Source: Variovorax dokdonensis
GTDB taxonomy: Bacteria > Pseudomonadota > Gammaproteobacteria > Burkholderiales > Burkholderiaceae_C
Reading direction: 5' to 3'
NCBI RefSeq assembly: GCF_030316895.1
Contig: NZ_JASZYV010000002.1
Coordinates: forward strand, 930,001 to 994,000
DNA length: 64,000 nucleotides
Shown: in pieces, positions 1 through 8,240 of the stretch
How positions within the stretch are numbered: position 1 is the first letter of the stretch
How the letters are laid out: each line of letters opens with the position of its first letter
Program-made: the position numbers and the translations under genes
The notes under the pieces: model-generated
What the model was told of the DNA's origin: nothing
Database searches by the model: none
What the model saw: the letters and a program-made list of their open reading frames with translations, nothing else

Positions 1-128
1 CGCCGATGACCTACTCCGGCGAAGACGGCCGGCAATACCTGCTGGTGGTGGCGGGAGGCCACGGCTCCACCGGGACCAAGCCCGGCGACTCGGTGATTGC
101 CTACGCCCTGCCCAAGACGGGAGGATGA
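1..128 (+). CDS. gcd: PQQ-dependent glucose dehydrogenase-type enzyme, C-terminal end (partial)
   Basis: Only the last 41 or so codons lie in the window, reading from base 3 to a TGA at 126-128. The tail contains AGGHGSTGTKPGD and ends VIAYALPKTGG. This closely resembles the C-terminus of membrane-bound quinoprotein glucose dehydrogenase, and the related quinate/shikimate dehydrogenases share this fold. Such enzymes oxidise sugars or cyclitols in the periplasm with pyrroloquinoline quinone (PQQ) and pass electrons to ubiquinone. The exact substrate cannot be judged from this fragment. A likely PQQ receptor gene lies at 4018-6123, which fits a need for exogenous or recaptured cofactor. Confidence 0.8.
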   Translation, partial: PMTYSGEDGRQYLLVVAGGHGSTGTKPGDSVIAYALPKTGG

Positions 129-151
129 GGCTGGAAAGGGAGCGGCGGTGC

Positions 152-340
152 CTAGAGCACCGTCAACAGCGCTGCCAACGCGAGCAGGCCGGCGGCCAGG
201 ATCAGCGCGTTGCGAATGGTCGGCCCTTGGCGCATGAACGACCGGTCGTTGGTGCAGTCCTGCAGGTGCGAGGCCAAAGGATCGAAATCGCTATCCACGA
301 AATCGAGGCGCGAGAAGGCGTAGGGGCGGGGCGCAGACAT
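152..340 (-). CDS. Small hypothetical protein with a C-terminal membrane anchor
   Basis: This reads as a 62-residue protein starting MSAPRPYAF. Its N-terminal half is polar and acidic (DFVDSDFDPLASHLQD). It ends in one hydrophobic stretch (NALILAAGLLALAALLTVL) that would form a single membrane helix at the extreme C-terminus, a tail-anchored layout. It lies on the same strand as the ABC transporter operon, 157 bases downstream of its last gene, so it could be the operon's final cistron. An in-frame ATG 16 codons upstream (base 388) is possible, but the residues it adds look less protein-like. I do not recognise the family. Confidence 0.45.
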   Translation of the reverse strand: MSAPRPYAFSRLDFVDSDFDPLASHLQDCTNDRSFMRQGPTIRNALILAAGLLALAALLTVL

Positions 341-475
341 GGGTACGAGTCCAGCTAGAAGGCGCGCGGGGCGCGTACCGGAAGACATCCTCCGGGCTCG
401 GAAGGAGCGTAGCCCGCCGGCGCCGCCCGGGGCCGCCGATGCGCTCCGAAGTTCGCGTAGGCGCAGACCGACAGC

Positions 476-499
476 GCGTGCTCGCGTGCTCGCGTGCTC
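476..499. repeat. Three tandem copies of an 8-base unit
   Basis: The unit GCGTGCTC occurs three times head to tail, and the last copy runs into the stop codon of the adjacent permease gene. It is a simple microrepeat and no function is evident. Confidence 0.6.
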
Positions 500-1307
500 A
501 GGCGTGCGCGGGAACGAGCGCCCTTCTCAGTCGGGCGCTGGCGCCGTCCACCGCTGCCACCAGCACGAACATCGCGGCGATCACGGTGGCCGCCTGCGCC
601 TGCTGGAACAACGACAGGTGAAAGTACAGCATCTGCCCAAGACCGCCGGCACCGACGAAGCCCAGGGCGGCGGCCATGCGGATGTTCATCTCCCAACGGT
701 ACAGCCCGTAGGCCAGCCATTGCGGCCATACGAGCGGAAGGCAGCCATAGGCAAAGGCGGGGGCGGCCGCGGCACCGGCTTCGCGCAGGGCGCGCTCGGG
801 CGCAGGCGGCGCGTTTTCCAGCGCCTCGGCAAACAGACGGCCCAGCACGCCCGCCGTATGAAGAGCGAGCGCCAGCACGCCGGCGAACGGGCCCAGTCCG
901 ACCAGCAAGACCGTCAGCACGCCCCACACCAGTTCAGGCACGCTGCGCAACAGATTGAGGAAGAAGCGGGCGCCCGCCCGAGTGAGCGCACCCCATCGCC
1001 CCGCGGCGGGAAGCGCGAGCAGCGCACCGGAGCCGAACGCCAGCAGCGTGCCCAATGCAGACACGGCCAGCGTCTGAAGCATGCCCTCGGCTGTCCTGGC
1101 GAGGAACGACGCGCTCAAGTCGGGGGGAAAGAATTCGCGAATGAAGCGCCCCATGGATGCCAGCGACTCCGCGCTGAACAGTGTGCGCAGGTCGAGCGAC
1201 AGCCATGCGAAGCTGGCCACCACGGCCGCCACGAGGCCTGCCCACACCAACAGGCACGGCACGCAAGGCTTGGGCTGCGCCGGAAGCGTCGCGTCGCGAG
1301 CGCTCAT
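498..1307 (-). CDS. phnE: Phosphonate-family ABC transporter permease (second of two)
   Basis: This 269-residue protein starts [11 protein letters not shown]. It has an N-terminal membrane helix, a binding-protein-dependent permease domain with several further helices, and the glycine-rich [10 protein letters not shown] motif typical of PhnE-type inner-membrane permeases near its C-terminal third. The start at 1307 overlaps the stop of the preceding permease gene by four bases (ATGA), which fixes the start and implies translational coupling. With the other permease it would form the membrane channel of a phosphonate, phosphite or similar oxyanion importer. The substrate is discussed at the binding protein (2973-3845). 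Confidence 0.88.
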   Translation of the reverse strand: MSARDATLPAQPKPCVPCLLVWAGLVAAVVASFAWLSLDLRTLFSAESLASMGRFIREFFPPDLSASFLARTAEGMLQTLAVSALGTLLAFGSGALLALPAAGRWGALTRAGARFFLNLLRSVPELVWGVLTVLLVGLGPFAGVLALALHTAGVLGRLFAEALENAPPAPERALREAGAAAAPAFAYGCLPLVWPQWLAYGLYRWEMNIRMAAALGFVGAGGLGQMLYFHLSLFQQAQAATVIAAMFVLVAAVDGASARLRRALVPAHA

Positions 1308-2155
1308 GCCAGCACCTTGCGCAAGAGCATGCTGACGCCATCGGCCAGCAGCACGAGCAGCAGGAAGACGATGAGGATGGAACTGGCTTCGCCACCGTTG
1401 AGCATCTTCATCGACTGGTCCATCAACTGGCCCAGGCCGCCGGCGCCGACGAAGCCCATCACCACCGAGGCGCGCACGGCGCATTCCCAGCGGTAGACGG
1501 TGTACGACGCCAACTCTTGCGCCGCGGCGGGCAGCAGGCCGTAGCCCAGGGCGGCAAGGCGTCCGCTGCCGGCTTCGAGCAGCGCGCGGGCGGGCCGCGT
1601 GTCGACCGATTCGAGAATCTCGGAATAGACCTTGCCCAGCATGCCCCCGTAGGTGATGGCCAGTGCCAGCACGCCGGCCGCCGGGCCCAGGCCGAAAGCG
1701 CGCACGAAGAGCAGCGCCCACACGACTTCCGGACAGGCGCGCAGCACCATGAGCAAGCTTCGTGCGGCGGCGCGCACCGCCGCTGCCGGCCAGCGGCCGG
1801 GGCCTGGCCCGATGCGAGAGACGGACAAGGACCGCGTGACCACCAGCGACAGCGGCACCGCCAACACAAACGCCAGGGCCATGCCGGCCGTGGCCATGGC
1901 CAGGGTCTCCAGCGTGGCGCGGCCCAGCAGCTTCAGGAACTCGGAGTCGGTCGACGGCGGCACGAACCCGGCCAGGAAGCCGCCCATCACGCGCAGGCTG
2001 TTGGCATCGAAGAGCGCGGCCGGCCGGAACTGCGCCACGTGCAGCGCCGGCCAGAGCAGCACGAGGGCCAACACCAGCAAGGTCAGGCGCCGTCGCGCGA
2101 GCGGATCGCGCAGCGAGGCGCTCGTTTCAGGCGAGAAGCCAGCCGCCGGGTTCAT
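1304..2155 (-). CDS. phnE: Phosphonate-family ABC transporter permease (first of two)
   Basis: This 283-residue inner-membrane protein starts [12 protein letters not shown]. It has an early hydrophobic helix ([15 protein letters not shown]), a large periplasmic segment, then the permease core with the [11 protein letters not shown] motif shared with its neighbour. The two permeases are clearly paralogous (shared [13 protein letters not shown] and VPE/CPEVVW segments), so they probably form a heterodimer. The gene overlaps both neighbours by four bases, giving a tightly coupled operon ordered binding protein, ATPase, permease, permease. Confidence 0.88.
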   Translation of the reverse strand: MNPAAGFSPETSASLRDPLARRRLTLLVLALVLLWPALHVAQFRPAALFDANSLRVMGGFLAGFVPPSTDSEFLKLLGRATLETLAMATAGMALAFVLAVPLSLVVTRSLSVSRIGPGPGRWPAAAVRAAARSLLMVLRACPEVVWALLFVRAFGLGPAAGVLALAITYGGMLGKVYSEILESVDTRPARALLEAGSGRLAALGYGLLPAAAQELASYTVYRWECAVRASVVMGFVGAGGLGQLMDQSMKMLNGGEASSILIVFLLLVLLADGVSMLLRKVLA

Positions 2156-2970
2156 CGGCACATGAGCACGGGAGCGCGCGCTTCGCCGTCGAGCGCGGAA
2201 TCTGCATCCACGGGCGGCTGAATCGGCAGCAGCGGATCGCCGGCATAGAGTTGCTGGAGCATGGCCTGAGTCACCTGCTCGCGTGGCAGATCGAACTCGA
2301 TGCGTCCCTCCCGCATGCCGACGATGCGATCGAACCAGCGCAGCGCAAGGTCCAGCGCGTGCAACGACGCGACCAGCGTGACGCCGGTGCCTTCGCACTG
2401 GGCCACCAACGCGCGAAGCGCGGCGTCTGCGCTGGTGGGGTCGAGCGCGGAGACGGGCTCGTCGGCCAGGATCAGGTCGGGCGCCTGGTAAAGCACCCGC
2501 GCAATGCCGACACGTTGCAATTGCCCGCCCGAAAGGCGGTCGCAGCGATCGAACAGGCGATCGCCCAGGTCGAGGCGGGCGAGCGCCGCGTGCGCGCCTG
2601 CCGCGTCGGCCGGGTGTGCGAGCGAGGCCAGCGCGCGCCAGGTGCCCCACCGGCCCAGCCTGCCGGCGAGCACGGCGGAAACCACGCGCAAGCGCGGCGG
2701 AATCGGTGCCGCCTGGTGGATCGTTCCGATGCGCGCGCGCAATGTGCGCAGCTGACGCGCGGCCAGGCCCCAGGGCGCCTCGCCCAGCACTTGCACATCG
2801 CCCGTGTTCGGCCGAAGCGAGGTGCCGGCGATGCGCAGCAGCGTGGTCTTGCCGGCGCCTGATGGTCCGATCACTGCCAGGCGCTCGCCGCGCTTGACGT
2901 GAAGGCTGACGCCGTCGAGCGCGCGCTGGCCATTCGGATGCACCAGTCTGAGACCGCGCAGATCGAGCAT
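2152..2970 (-). CDS. phnC: Phosphonate-family ABC transporter ATP-binding protein
   Basis: This 272-residue cytoplasmic ATPase starts [14 protein letters not shown]. It shows a Walker A motif ([10 protein letters not shown], around residues 36-45), an ABC signature ([13 protein letters not shown]), Walker B ([12 protein letters not shown]) and the switch histidine region (SLHALDLA), as in PhnC. It would power import through the two permeases that follow it. The start at 2970 lies two bases past the stop of the binding-protein gene, and its stop overlaps the next start by four bases. A poorly conserved C-terminal tail of about 25 residues follows the ATPase fold. Confidence 0.9.
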   Translation of the reverse strand: MLDLRGLRLVHPNGQRALDGVSLHVKRGERLAVIGPSGAGKTTLLRIAGTSLRPNTGDVQVLGEAPWGLAARQLRTLRARIGTIHQAAPIPPRLRVVSAVLAGRLGRWGTWRALASLAHPADAAGAHAALARLDLGDRLFDRCDRLSGGQLQRVGIARVLYQAPDLILADEPVSALDPTSADAALRALVAQCEGTGVTLVASLHALDLALRWFDRIVGMREGRIEFDLPREQVTQAMLQQLYAGDPLLPIQPPVDADSALDGEARAPVLMCR

Positions 2971-2972
2971 GT

Positions 2973-3845
2973 TTACTTGATCAGCCCGGCCGACTTGCCT
3001 GCCGCCTCGATGCCGTCGTAGTTCGAGGCCTGGGTGGGAATGAAGCGGCTGGCGCGTTGCAGGCCCAGGATTTCCTTGTGCGCCGGATTGGCCGGATCGA
3101 GGGCGAGAAAAGCCTCGGTCAACTTGCGCGTGATGGCCGGATCGAGTCCGGGCCGCACGGTCCAGTTGTAGTCGTAGTAGGTGGGTGTGGTGGCCAGCAC
3201 CCGGACCTTGAGCGCGTTGGGGTTCTTCTGCTCGACCAGCTTGTCCCACACCGATGCGTTGAGCACGCCCGCTTCGGCCCGCCCCGAGGCGACGAAGGCG
3301 ACGGTCGCGTCGTGGGCGCCGGAGAAGGCCACGGTCTTGAAATCGCGCTCGGGGTTGATGCCGTCCTGCATCAGGAAGTAGCGCGGCATCAGGCTGCCCG
3401 ATGTGGAGGAGGGCGCACCGAAGGCGAAGGTGGCGCCCTTGAGGTCCTTCAGCGTCTTGGCCGTGCTGTCGGCCGGCACGATGAACTTGCTGGTGAACAC
3501 GGCGTCCTCGGCGCGTTGGACGATCGGCACGGCACCGCCATCGGTGCGCTTGCGGGCCTGCACGAAGGTAAAGCCGCCCAGCCAGGCCAGGTCGATCTTG
3601 TTCGTCGCCAGGCCTTCGACCACGGCAGCGTAGTCGGTGACCGGCGTGAACTGCACCGGCAAGCCGGTCGCCTTCTGCAGGTATTCGCCCAGCGGCTTGA
3701 ACTTTCGCTGCAGTTCGGTCGGCGCTTCGTCGGGGATGGCGGACACGCGCAGGACCGTGGCCGGCGTGGATTGCGCGTGAGCCGACAGGCCGAGGGTCGG
3801 GGCGAGCAGGAGAGCCAGCAGGCTCTGGAGAAATCGTCGCTTCAT
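2973..3845 (-). CDS. phnD: Phosphonate/selenate-type ABC transporter periplasmic binding protein
   Basis: This 290-residue protein has a Sec signal peptide ([22 protein letters not shown], cleaved near residue 24) and a PhnD-type type II periplasmic binding fold. It shows the conserved [20 protein letters not shown] segment and the ligand-loop motifs SSTSG and [14 protein letters not shown]. The mature N-terminus ([19 protein letters not shown]) resembles, from memory, the PhnD branch that protein-family databases call putative selenate binding protein (TIGR04553). Phosphonate and phosphite remain possible. It is the first gene of the operon, divergent from the TonB-dependent receptor. No C-P lyase, phosphite dehydrogenase or selenium gene lies in the window to settle the substrate. 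Confidence 0.82.
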   Translation of the reverse strand: MKRRFLQSLLALLLAPTLGLSAHAQSTPATVLRVSAIPDEAPTELQRKFKPLGEYLQKATGLPVQFTPVTDYAAVVEGLATNKIDLAWLGGFTFVQARKRTDGGAVPIVQRAEDAVFTSKFIVPADSTAKTLKDLKGATFAFGAPSSTSGSLMPRYFLMQDGINPERDFKTVAFSGAHDATVAFVASGRAEAGVLNASVWDKLVEQKNPNALKVRVLATTPTYYDYNWTVRPGLDPAITRKLTEAFLALDPANPAHKEILGLQRASRFIPTQASNYDGIEAAGKSAGLIK

Positions 3846-3912
3846 GGGAATGCAGTGGTCGGTGGAGCCGCCCTGGAACAGGGGAAGGATGCGCGCCGTG
3901 GGTGTCCGGCCG

Positions 3913-3942
3913 TTGTCGGGGTCGGCGCCGCGCGCCTATTAT
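3913..3942 (+). promoter_or_regulatory. Candidate sigma-70 promoter of the TonB-dependent receptor gene
   Basis: A TTGTCG -35 element (3913-3918) is separated by 18 bases from a TATTAT -10 element (3937-3942). This is an AT-rich island in an otherwise GC-rich divergent gap, about 75 bases before the start codon. No Fur-like box is obvious. Confidence 0.5.
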
Positions 3943-4017
3943 TTACGACGCCGCACCCATCACATAGGGTTTGCGGCGGGTGGCCCTCCGCAACCACGCA
4001 CAGCAGAATCGCGCTCG

Positions 4018-6123
4018 ATGAACAAGACAAGCCTGGCCTTCATCGGTGCCGCGATCGCGGCGCCGGCACTCGCGCAAAGCTCGGTCGGCACCTTGCCCGC
4101 CATCACCGTCACCACGCCGCTGGGCGCAACGCCGCCGCTGTCGGTGGCAGGCTCGGTGGATTCGGTGCCTGGCGACCAGTTGCGCAACGCGCAGATGCAG
4201 GTCAACCTGTCCGAGGCCATGGGCAGCGTGCCTGGCCTTCAGATCCAGAACCGACAGAACTATGCGCAAGACCTGCAGTTGTCGGTGCGCGGCTTCGGTG
4301 CTCGCGCCACCTTCGGTGTGCGCGGCGTTCGCATCTATGTCGACGGCGTGCCGGCCACCATGCCCGACGGCCAGGGCCAGACGTCGAACATCGACATCGG
4401 CACCGCCGATCGCGTGGAAGTGCTGCGCGGACCGTTCTCGGCGCTCTATGGCAATTCATCCGGCGGTGTGATGCAGGTTTTCACCCAGGACGGGCAGGGC
4501 GCGCCGCAACTGGGCTTCGGCGTGAGTGGCGGCAGTTTCGGCAGCTGGCGCGAAAGCCTGCAACTGGGCGGCTCCACGGGGCCATTCAGCTACATGCTGG
4601 GCGCAAGCCACTTCGAAACCGACGGCTATCGCGACCACAGTGCCGCCGAGCGCAGCATCCTCAATGGCAAGCTGGGCATCCAGCTCGATGACGACAGCAA
4701 GCTGACGGTGGTGATGAACGGCGTGCGGGTGCGCGCGCAAGACCCGCTGGGCCTGACGCCCCAGCAGTACGCGCAGGACCCGCGCAGCGCCGCGCTGGCC
4801 GAGCAATACAACACGCGCAAGACCGTCGATCAGATGCAGGCCGGCGCCATCTACGAGCGCCGGATCAATGCCGACAACGATCTGCGGCTGATGGTCTATG
4901 CCGGCGAGCGCAGCACCACCCAATACCAATCCATACCGCCCAGCGCCCAGCTGGCGGCTTCGAGCGCGGGCGGCGTGATCGATCTGAAGCGCAACTACGC
5001 CGGCATGGACGCACGCTGGACGACGCGCGGCCAACTGGCGGGGCGCCCCTTCGAGCTTGCGAGCGGCATCGCCTACGACAACATGGACGAGGACCGGCTG
5101 GGCTACAACAACTTCATCGGCAGCCCCGCATCGCCAACGCTGGGGGTGCAGGGCCGCTTGCGGCGCGACGAGTCCAACAACGTCCACAACGTCGACCCCT
5201 ATGTGCAGGGCAAGTGGCAGTTTGCCGAGCAGTGGACTTTGGAGGCGGGGCTTCGCTACAGCACGGTGAGCTTCGATTCGACCGATCACTACATCGCCCC
5301 GGGCAACGGCAACGACAGCGGATCGGCCAGCTACGAGAAGGCGTTGCCGGTGCTGTCGCTCCGCTACGCGCCATCGTCGGACCTCTCGTTGTATGGCGCC
5401 TGGGGCCGCGGCTACGAGACGCCGACGCTCAACGAACTGTCCTACCGCCCGGACGGACAGAGCGGCTTCAACTTCGCGCTCAAGCCATCGACCAGCGACA
5501 ACTTCGAGTTGGGGGCCAAGACACTGCTGGCCAACGGCTTTCTCACTGCCGCCGTGTTCCACACCCGGACCGCCGACGAAATCGTGACCAACAGCAGCAG
5601 CGGCGGGCGCTCCACCTTCCGCAACGCGCCCAGCACCGAACGGGACGGTGTCGAGCTGAGCTGGCTGCACGAAACGGTCAGCAACTGGCGCACGCAACTG
5701 GCCTACACCTATACGCGGGCGCGCTACGCCGATGCGTTCTGCGCGCCCCTGCCCTGCAGCGGCAGCAATCTGGTGGCGGACGGCAACCAGATTCCCGGCG
5801 TGGCGCCTCAGTTCTTCTACGCCGGTTTCGGCTATCAGCCAGCGCAAGGCTGGCGTGCGGGCGTCGAGTTGCGTGCGGCGGCGCGCATCCAGGCCAACGA
5901 CCAGAACACGGTCAGCGTGCCGGGTTATGCGGTCGCTTCCCTCTACGGTGGCTACCTGCTCCGGCTCGACCGCTGGACGCTCAATGCCTTCGCCCGCGTC
6001 GACAACGTCTTCGACAAGGGGTATATCGGCTCGGTGATCGTCAACGAGTCCAACGGGCGATACATCGAGCCGGCGCCTGGGCGTGCCTGGATGGCGGGCC
6101 TGTCGGCGACCTACCAGTTCTGA
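4018..6123 (+). CDS. pqqU: TonB-dependent outer-membrane receptor, PqqU/YncD family (PQQ uptake)
   Basis: This 701-residue protein has a signal peptide (about residues 1-19, ending APALA), an N-terminal plug domain, a long beta-barrel and a terminal aromatic residue (ATYQF). Recalled E. coli YncD shares long near-identical blocks: QNRQNYAQDLQLS, YVDGVPATMPDGQGQTSNID, EVLRGPFSALYGN, TTQYQSIP, LSYRPDGQSGFNF and GSVIVNESNGRYIEP. YncD was shown to be PqqU, which imports the redox cofactor PQQ across the outer membrane using TonB energy. A PQQ-dependent dehydrogenase gene ends at the left edge of the window. It lacks a clear Shine-Dalgarno sequence; the start is set by the signal peptide. Confidence 0.88.
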   Translation: MNKTSLAFIGAAIAAPALAQSSVGTLPAITVTTPLGATPPLSVAGSVDSVPGDQLRNAQMQVNLSEAMGSVPGLQIQNRQNYAQDLQLSVRGFGARATFGVRGVRIYVDGVPATMPDGQGQTSNIDIGTADRVEVLRGPFSALYGNSSGGVMQVFTQDGQGAPQLGFGVSGGSFGSWRESLQLGGSTGPFSYMLGASHFETDGYRDHSAAERSILNGKLGIQLDDDSKLTVVMNGVRVRAQDPLGLTPQQYAQDPRSAALAEQYNTRKTVDQMQAGAIYERRINADNDLRLMVYAGERSTTQYQSIPPSAQLAASSAGGVIDLKRNYAGMDARWTTRGQLAGRPFELASGIAYDNMDEDRLGYNNFIGSPASPTLGVQGRLRRDESNNVHNVDPYVQGKWQFAEQWTLEAGLRYSTVSFDSTDHYIAPGNGNDSGSASYEKALPVLSLRYAPSSDLSLYGAWGRGYETPTLNELSYRPDGQSGFNFALKPSTSDNFELGAKTLLANGFLTAAVFHTRTADEIVTNSSSGGRSTFRNAPSTERDGVELSWLHETVSNWRTQLAYTYTRARYADAFCAPLPCSGSNLVADGNQIPGVAPQFFYAGFGYQPAQGWRAGVELRAAARIQANDQNTVSVPGYAVASLYGGYLLRLDRWTLNAFARVDNVFDKGYIGSVIVNESNGRYIEPAPGRAWMAGLSATYQF

Positions 6124-6177
6124 GCGCCGAGCGGCCCAACCCCGCGGCGTTCACGTTCGCAAGAAGGGGGGTGCGTC

Positions 6178-6807
6178 ATGGACGAGCGCTTTGCCGATCG
6201 TGCGCAGGCCGGGCAGCTCCTGGCGAAGCGGTGCGAGTCACTTCGGGCCAGTGGCGATCTGCTGGTGCTGGCGCTGCCACGCGGTGGCGTGCCGGTCGCG
6301 GCACCTTTGGCTCGCGCGCTGGGCGCGCCACTCGACGTGCTGGTGGTGCGCAAGCTCGGGCACCCGGGACAGGAGGAGTTCGCCATGGGCGCCATCGCGC
6401 CAGGTGGCGTGCGCGTCATGGCTCAAGCCGGCGGTCAGTGGCCTGTCTCGACGCGGGAGCTCGAAGCGGTGTTGAAGCGAGAGGAAGCCGAACTGGCCCG
6501 GCGCGAACGCGCCTATCGCGGCGAGCGCCCCGCGTTGCGCCTGCAAGGCCGTCACGTCGTGCTGGTGGACGACGGTCTGGCCACTGGCGCAACCATGCAG
6601 GCCGCAGTGCGCGCTGCACGCGCCGGCGGTGCCCAGCGCATCACCGTGGCGGTGCCGGTGGCCTCGCAAGAGGCCCTCGCCGCCGTTTCAGCCCTGGCCG
6701 ACGAGGTGATCTGCCTGAGCACGCCCGAGCCCTTCCATGCGGTCGGGCTCTGGTATCGCGACTTCGATCAGACCTCCGACGAGGAGGTGCTCAGGCTGCT
6801 GGGCTGA
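6178..6807 (+). CDS. Phosphoribosyltransferase-family protein
   Basis: This 209-residue cytoplasmic protein has a type I phosphoribosyltransferase fold. The PRPP-binding loop VVLVDDGLATGAT spans about residues 127-139, and an N-terminal LPRGGVPVA segment precedes it. Stand-alone proteins of this kind are widespread, often beside stress or hydrolase genes, and their nucleobase or other acceptor is usually unknown. It lies 54 bases after the receptor gene on the same strand and converges on metK. The start is preceded by a purine-rich AAGAAGGGGGG. A specific purine or pyrimidine salvage role cannot be assigned. Confidence 0.85.
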   Translation: MDERFADRAQAGQLLAKRCESLRASGDLLVLALPRGGVPVAAPLARALGAPLDVLVVRKLGHPGQEEFAMGAIAPGGVRVMAQAGGQWPVSTRELEAVLKREEAELARRERAYRGERPALRLQGRHVVLVDDGLATGATMQAAVRAARAGGAQRITVAVPVASQEALAAVSALADEVICLSTPEPFHAVGLWYRDFDQTSDEEVLRLLG

Positions 6808-6815
6808 GGACCTTC

Positions 6816-7997
6816 TTACAGGCCCGCGGCCGCACGCAGCGCGGCAGCCTTGTCGGTGCGTTCCCAGGTGAACTCGGGCTCGTCGCGGCCGAAATGGCCG
6901 TAGGCCGCGGTCTTGCTGTAGATGGGGCGCAGCAGGTCGAGCATCTGGATGATGCCCTTGGGACGCAGGTCGAAGTGTTCCTGCACCAGTTCGGCCAGCT
7001 TGGCGTCGGGCATGACGCCGGTGCCCTCGGTATAGACGGTGATGTTCATCGGGCGCGCGACGCCAATCGCGTAGGCGACCTGGATCTGGCACTGGCGAGC
7101 CAGGCCGGCCGCCACGATGTTCTTGGCCACGTAGCGCGCGGCGTACGCCGCCGAGCGGTCGACCTTGCTCGGGTCCTTGCCTGAGAACGCGCCGCCGCCG
7201 TGCGGGCAGGCGCCGCCGTAGGTGTCGACGATGATCTTGCGGCCGGTGAGGCCGCAGTCACCCTGCGGGCCGCCGATGACGAAGCGGCCGGTCGGGTTGA
7301 TCAGGTACTTGGTGTCCTTGAGCCATTCGCTGGGCAGCACCGGCTTGATGATCTCCTCGATGATGGCTTCGTTGAAGCTGGCCTTCATCTTGGTGGGCGA
7401 TTCGCTCTGGTCGGGGCTGTGCTGCGTCGACAGCACCACCGTGTCGATGCTGTGGGGCTTGCCGTCCACATAGCGCATGGTCACCTGGCTCTTGGCATCC
7501 GGACGCAGGAAGGGCAGTCGGCCGTCCTTGCGCAGTTGGGCCTGGCGCTCCACCAGGCGGTGCGCGTAATAGATGGGCGCGGGCATCAGCTCGGGCGTTT
7601 CGTCGCAGGCGTAGCCGAACATCAGGCCCTGGTCGCCGGCGCCGGTGTTCAGGTGGTCGTCGCTGGCGTGGTCCACGCCCTGCGCGATGTCGTTGCTCTG
7701 CTTGTCGTAAGCGACCAGCACCGCGCAGCCCTTGTAATCGATGCCGTAGTCGGTGTTGTCGTAGCCGATGCGCTTGATGGTGTCTCGCGCGACCTGGATG
7801 TAGTCGACGTGCGCGTTGGTCGTGATTTCGCCAGCGAGCACGACCAGGCCGGTGTTGCACAGCGTCTCGGCGGCCACGCGCGAGCGGGGATCCTGCTCGA
7901 AGATCGCGTCGAGGATGGCATCGGAAACCTGATCGGCCACCTTGTCCGGATGGCCTTCGGAAACGGATTCGGAAGTGAAGAGGAAGTCGCTCGCCAT
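6816..7997 (-). CDS. metK: S-adenosylmethionine synthetase
   Basis: This 393-residue protein has the full-length MetK fold. It makes S-adenosylmethionine from methionine and ATP, releasing phosphate and pyrophosphate. Diagnostic motifs are [13 protein letters not shown] at the N-terminus, [12 protein letters not shown] in the middle and the [16 protein letters not shown] loop. The start is preceded by an AAGGAG ribosome-binding site 11 bases upstream. The gene has a leader of roughly 120 bases behind a good promoter and is divergent from the acyltransferase genes. It converges on the phosphoribosyltransferase gene with only eight bases between. Confidence 0.98.
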   Translation of the reverse strand: MASDFLFTSESVSEGHPDKVADQVSDAILDAIFEQDPRSRVAAETLCNTGLVVLAGEITTNAHVDYIQVARDTIKRIGYDNTDYGIDYKGCAVLVAYDKQSNDIAQGVDHASDDHLNTGAGDQGLMFGYACDETPELMPAPIYYAHRLVERQAQLRKDGRLPFLRPDAKSQVTMRYVDGKPHSIDTVVLSTQHSPDQSESPTKMKASFNEAIIEEIIKPVLPSEWLKDTKYLINPTGRFVIGGPQGDCGLTGRKIIVDTYGGACPHGGGAFSGKDPSKVDRSAAYAARYVAKNIVAAGLARQCQIQVAYAIGVARPMNITVYTEGTGVMPDAKLAELVQEHFDLRPKGIIQMLDLLRPIYSKTAAYGHFGRDEPEFTWERTDKAAALRAAAGL

Positions 7998-8124
7998 TTG
8001 CTTGATTGCTCCTTGTTGACCCGAGGCAGTTGATCGGCGCGTTGCCGGCCTTGGGGAGCACTGGCGAACGCTTTAGCAGTCCTTGTTTAACGTCGCCCTG
8101 CAAGTAGTTCCATAACTCGGCGAC

Positions 8125-8153
8125 AATTTACATTCTATAGGAGCCGCGTCCAA
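8125..8153 (-). promoter_or_regulatory. Candidate sigma-70 promoter of metK
   Basis: On the minus strand TTGGAC (8148-8153) is followed after 17 bases by TAAATT (8125-8130). The predicted start of transcription is near 8118, leaving a leader of about 120 bases before the metK ATG. Confidence 0.6.
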
Positions 8154-8240
8154 GCTGCACCGCACTGGTGGGCCTTCGGGCGATGTGTGTCGGGTCATTT
8201 CCTCCCGTTCTTTTCGTTCATTGCTTCGCCTCTGGTTCGG

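Noticed and set aside
152..388. Longer form of the small hypothetical protein starting at base 388
   Set aside because: The added 16 residues (SSGTRPARLLAGLVP-like) look like GC-biased non-coding sequence; the internal ATG at 340 gives a cleaner protein.
3057..4691. Plus-strand open frame of about 544 codons bridging the binding protein and receptor
   Set aside because: It runs antisense to phnD and out of frame through pqqU, both well supported. The sequence has the Gly/Arg-rich look of a shadow frame.
8187..8240. GTG-initiated N-terminal extension of the first acyltransferase
   Set aside because: It is possible but not chosen: family members start at the LFRLLARLP-type helix, and the extension has no clear ribosome-binding site.
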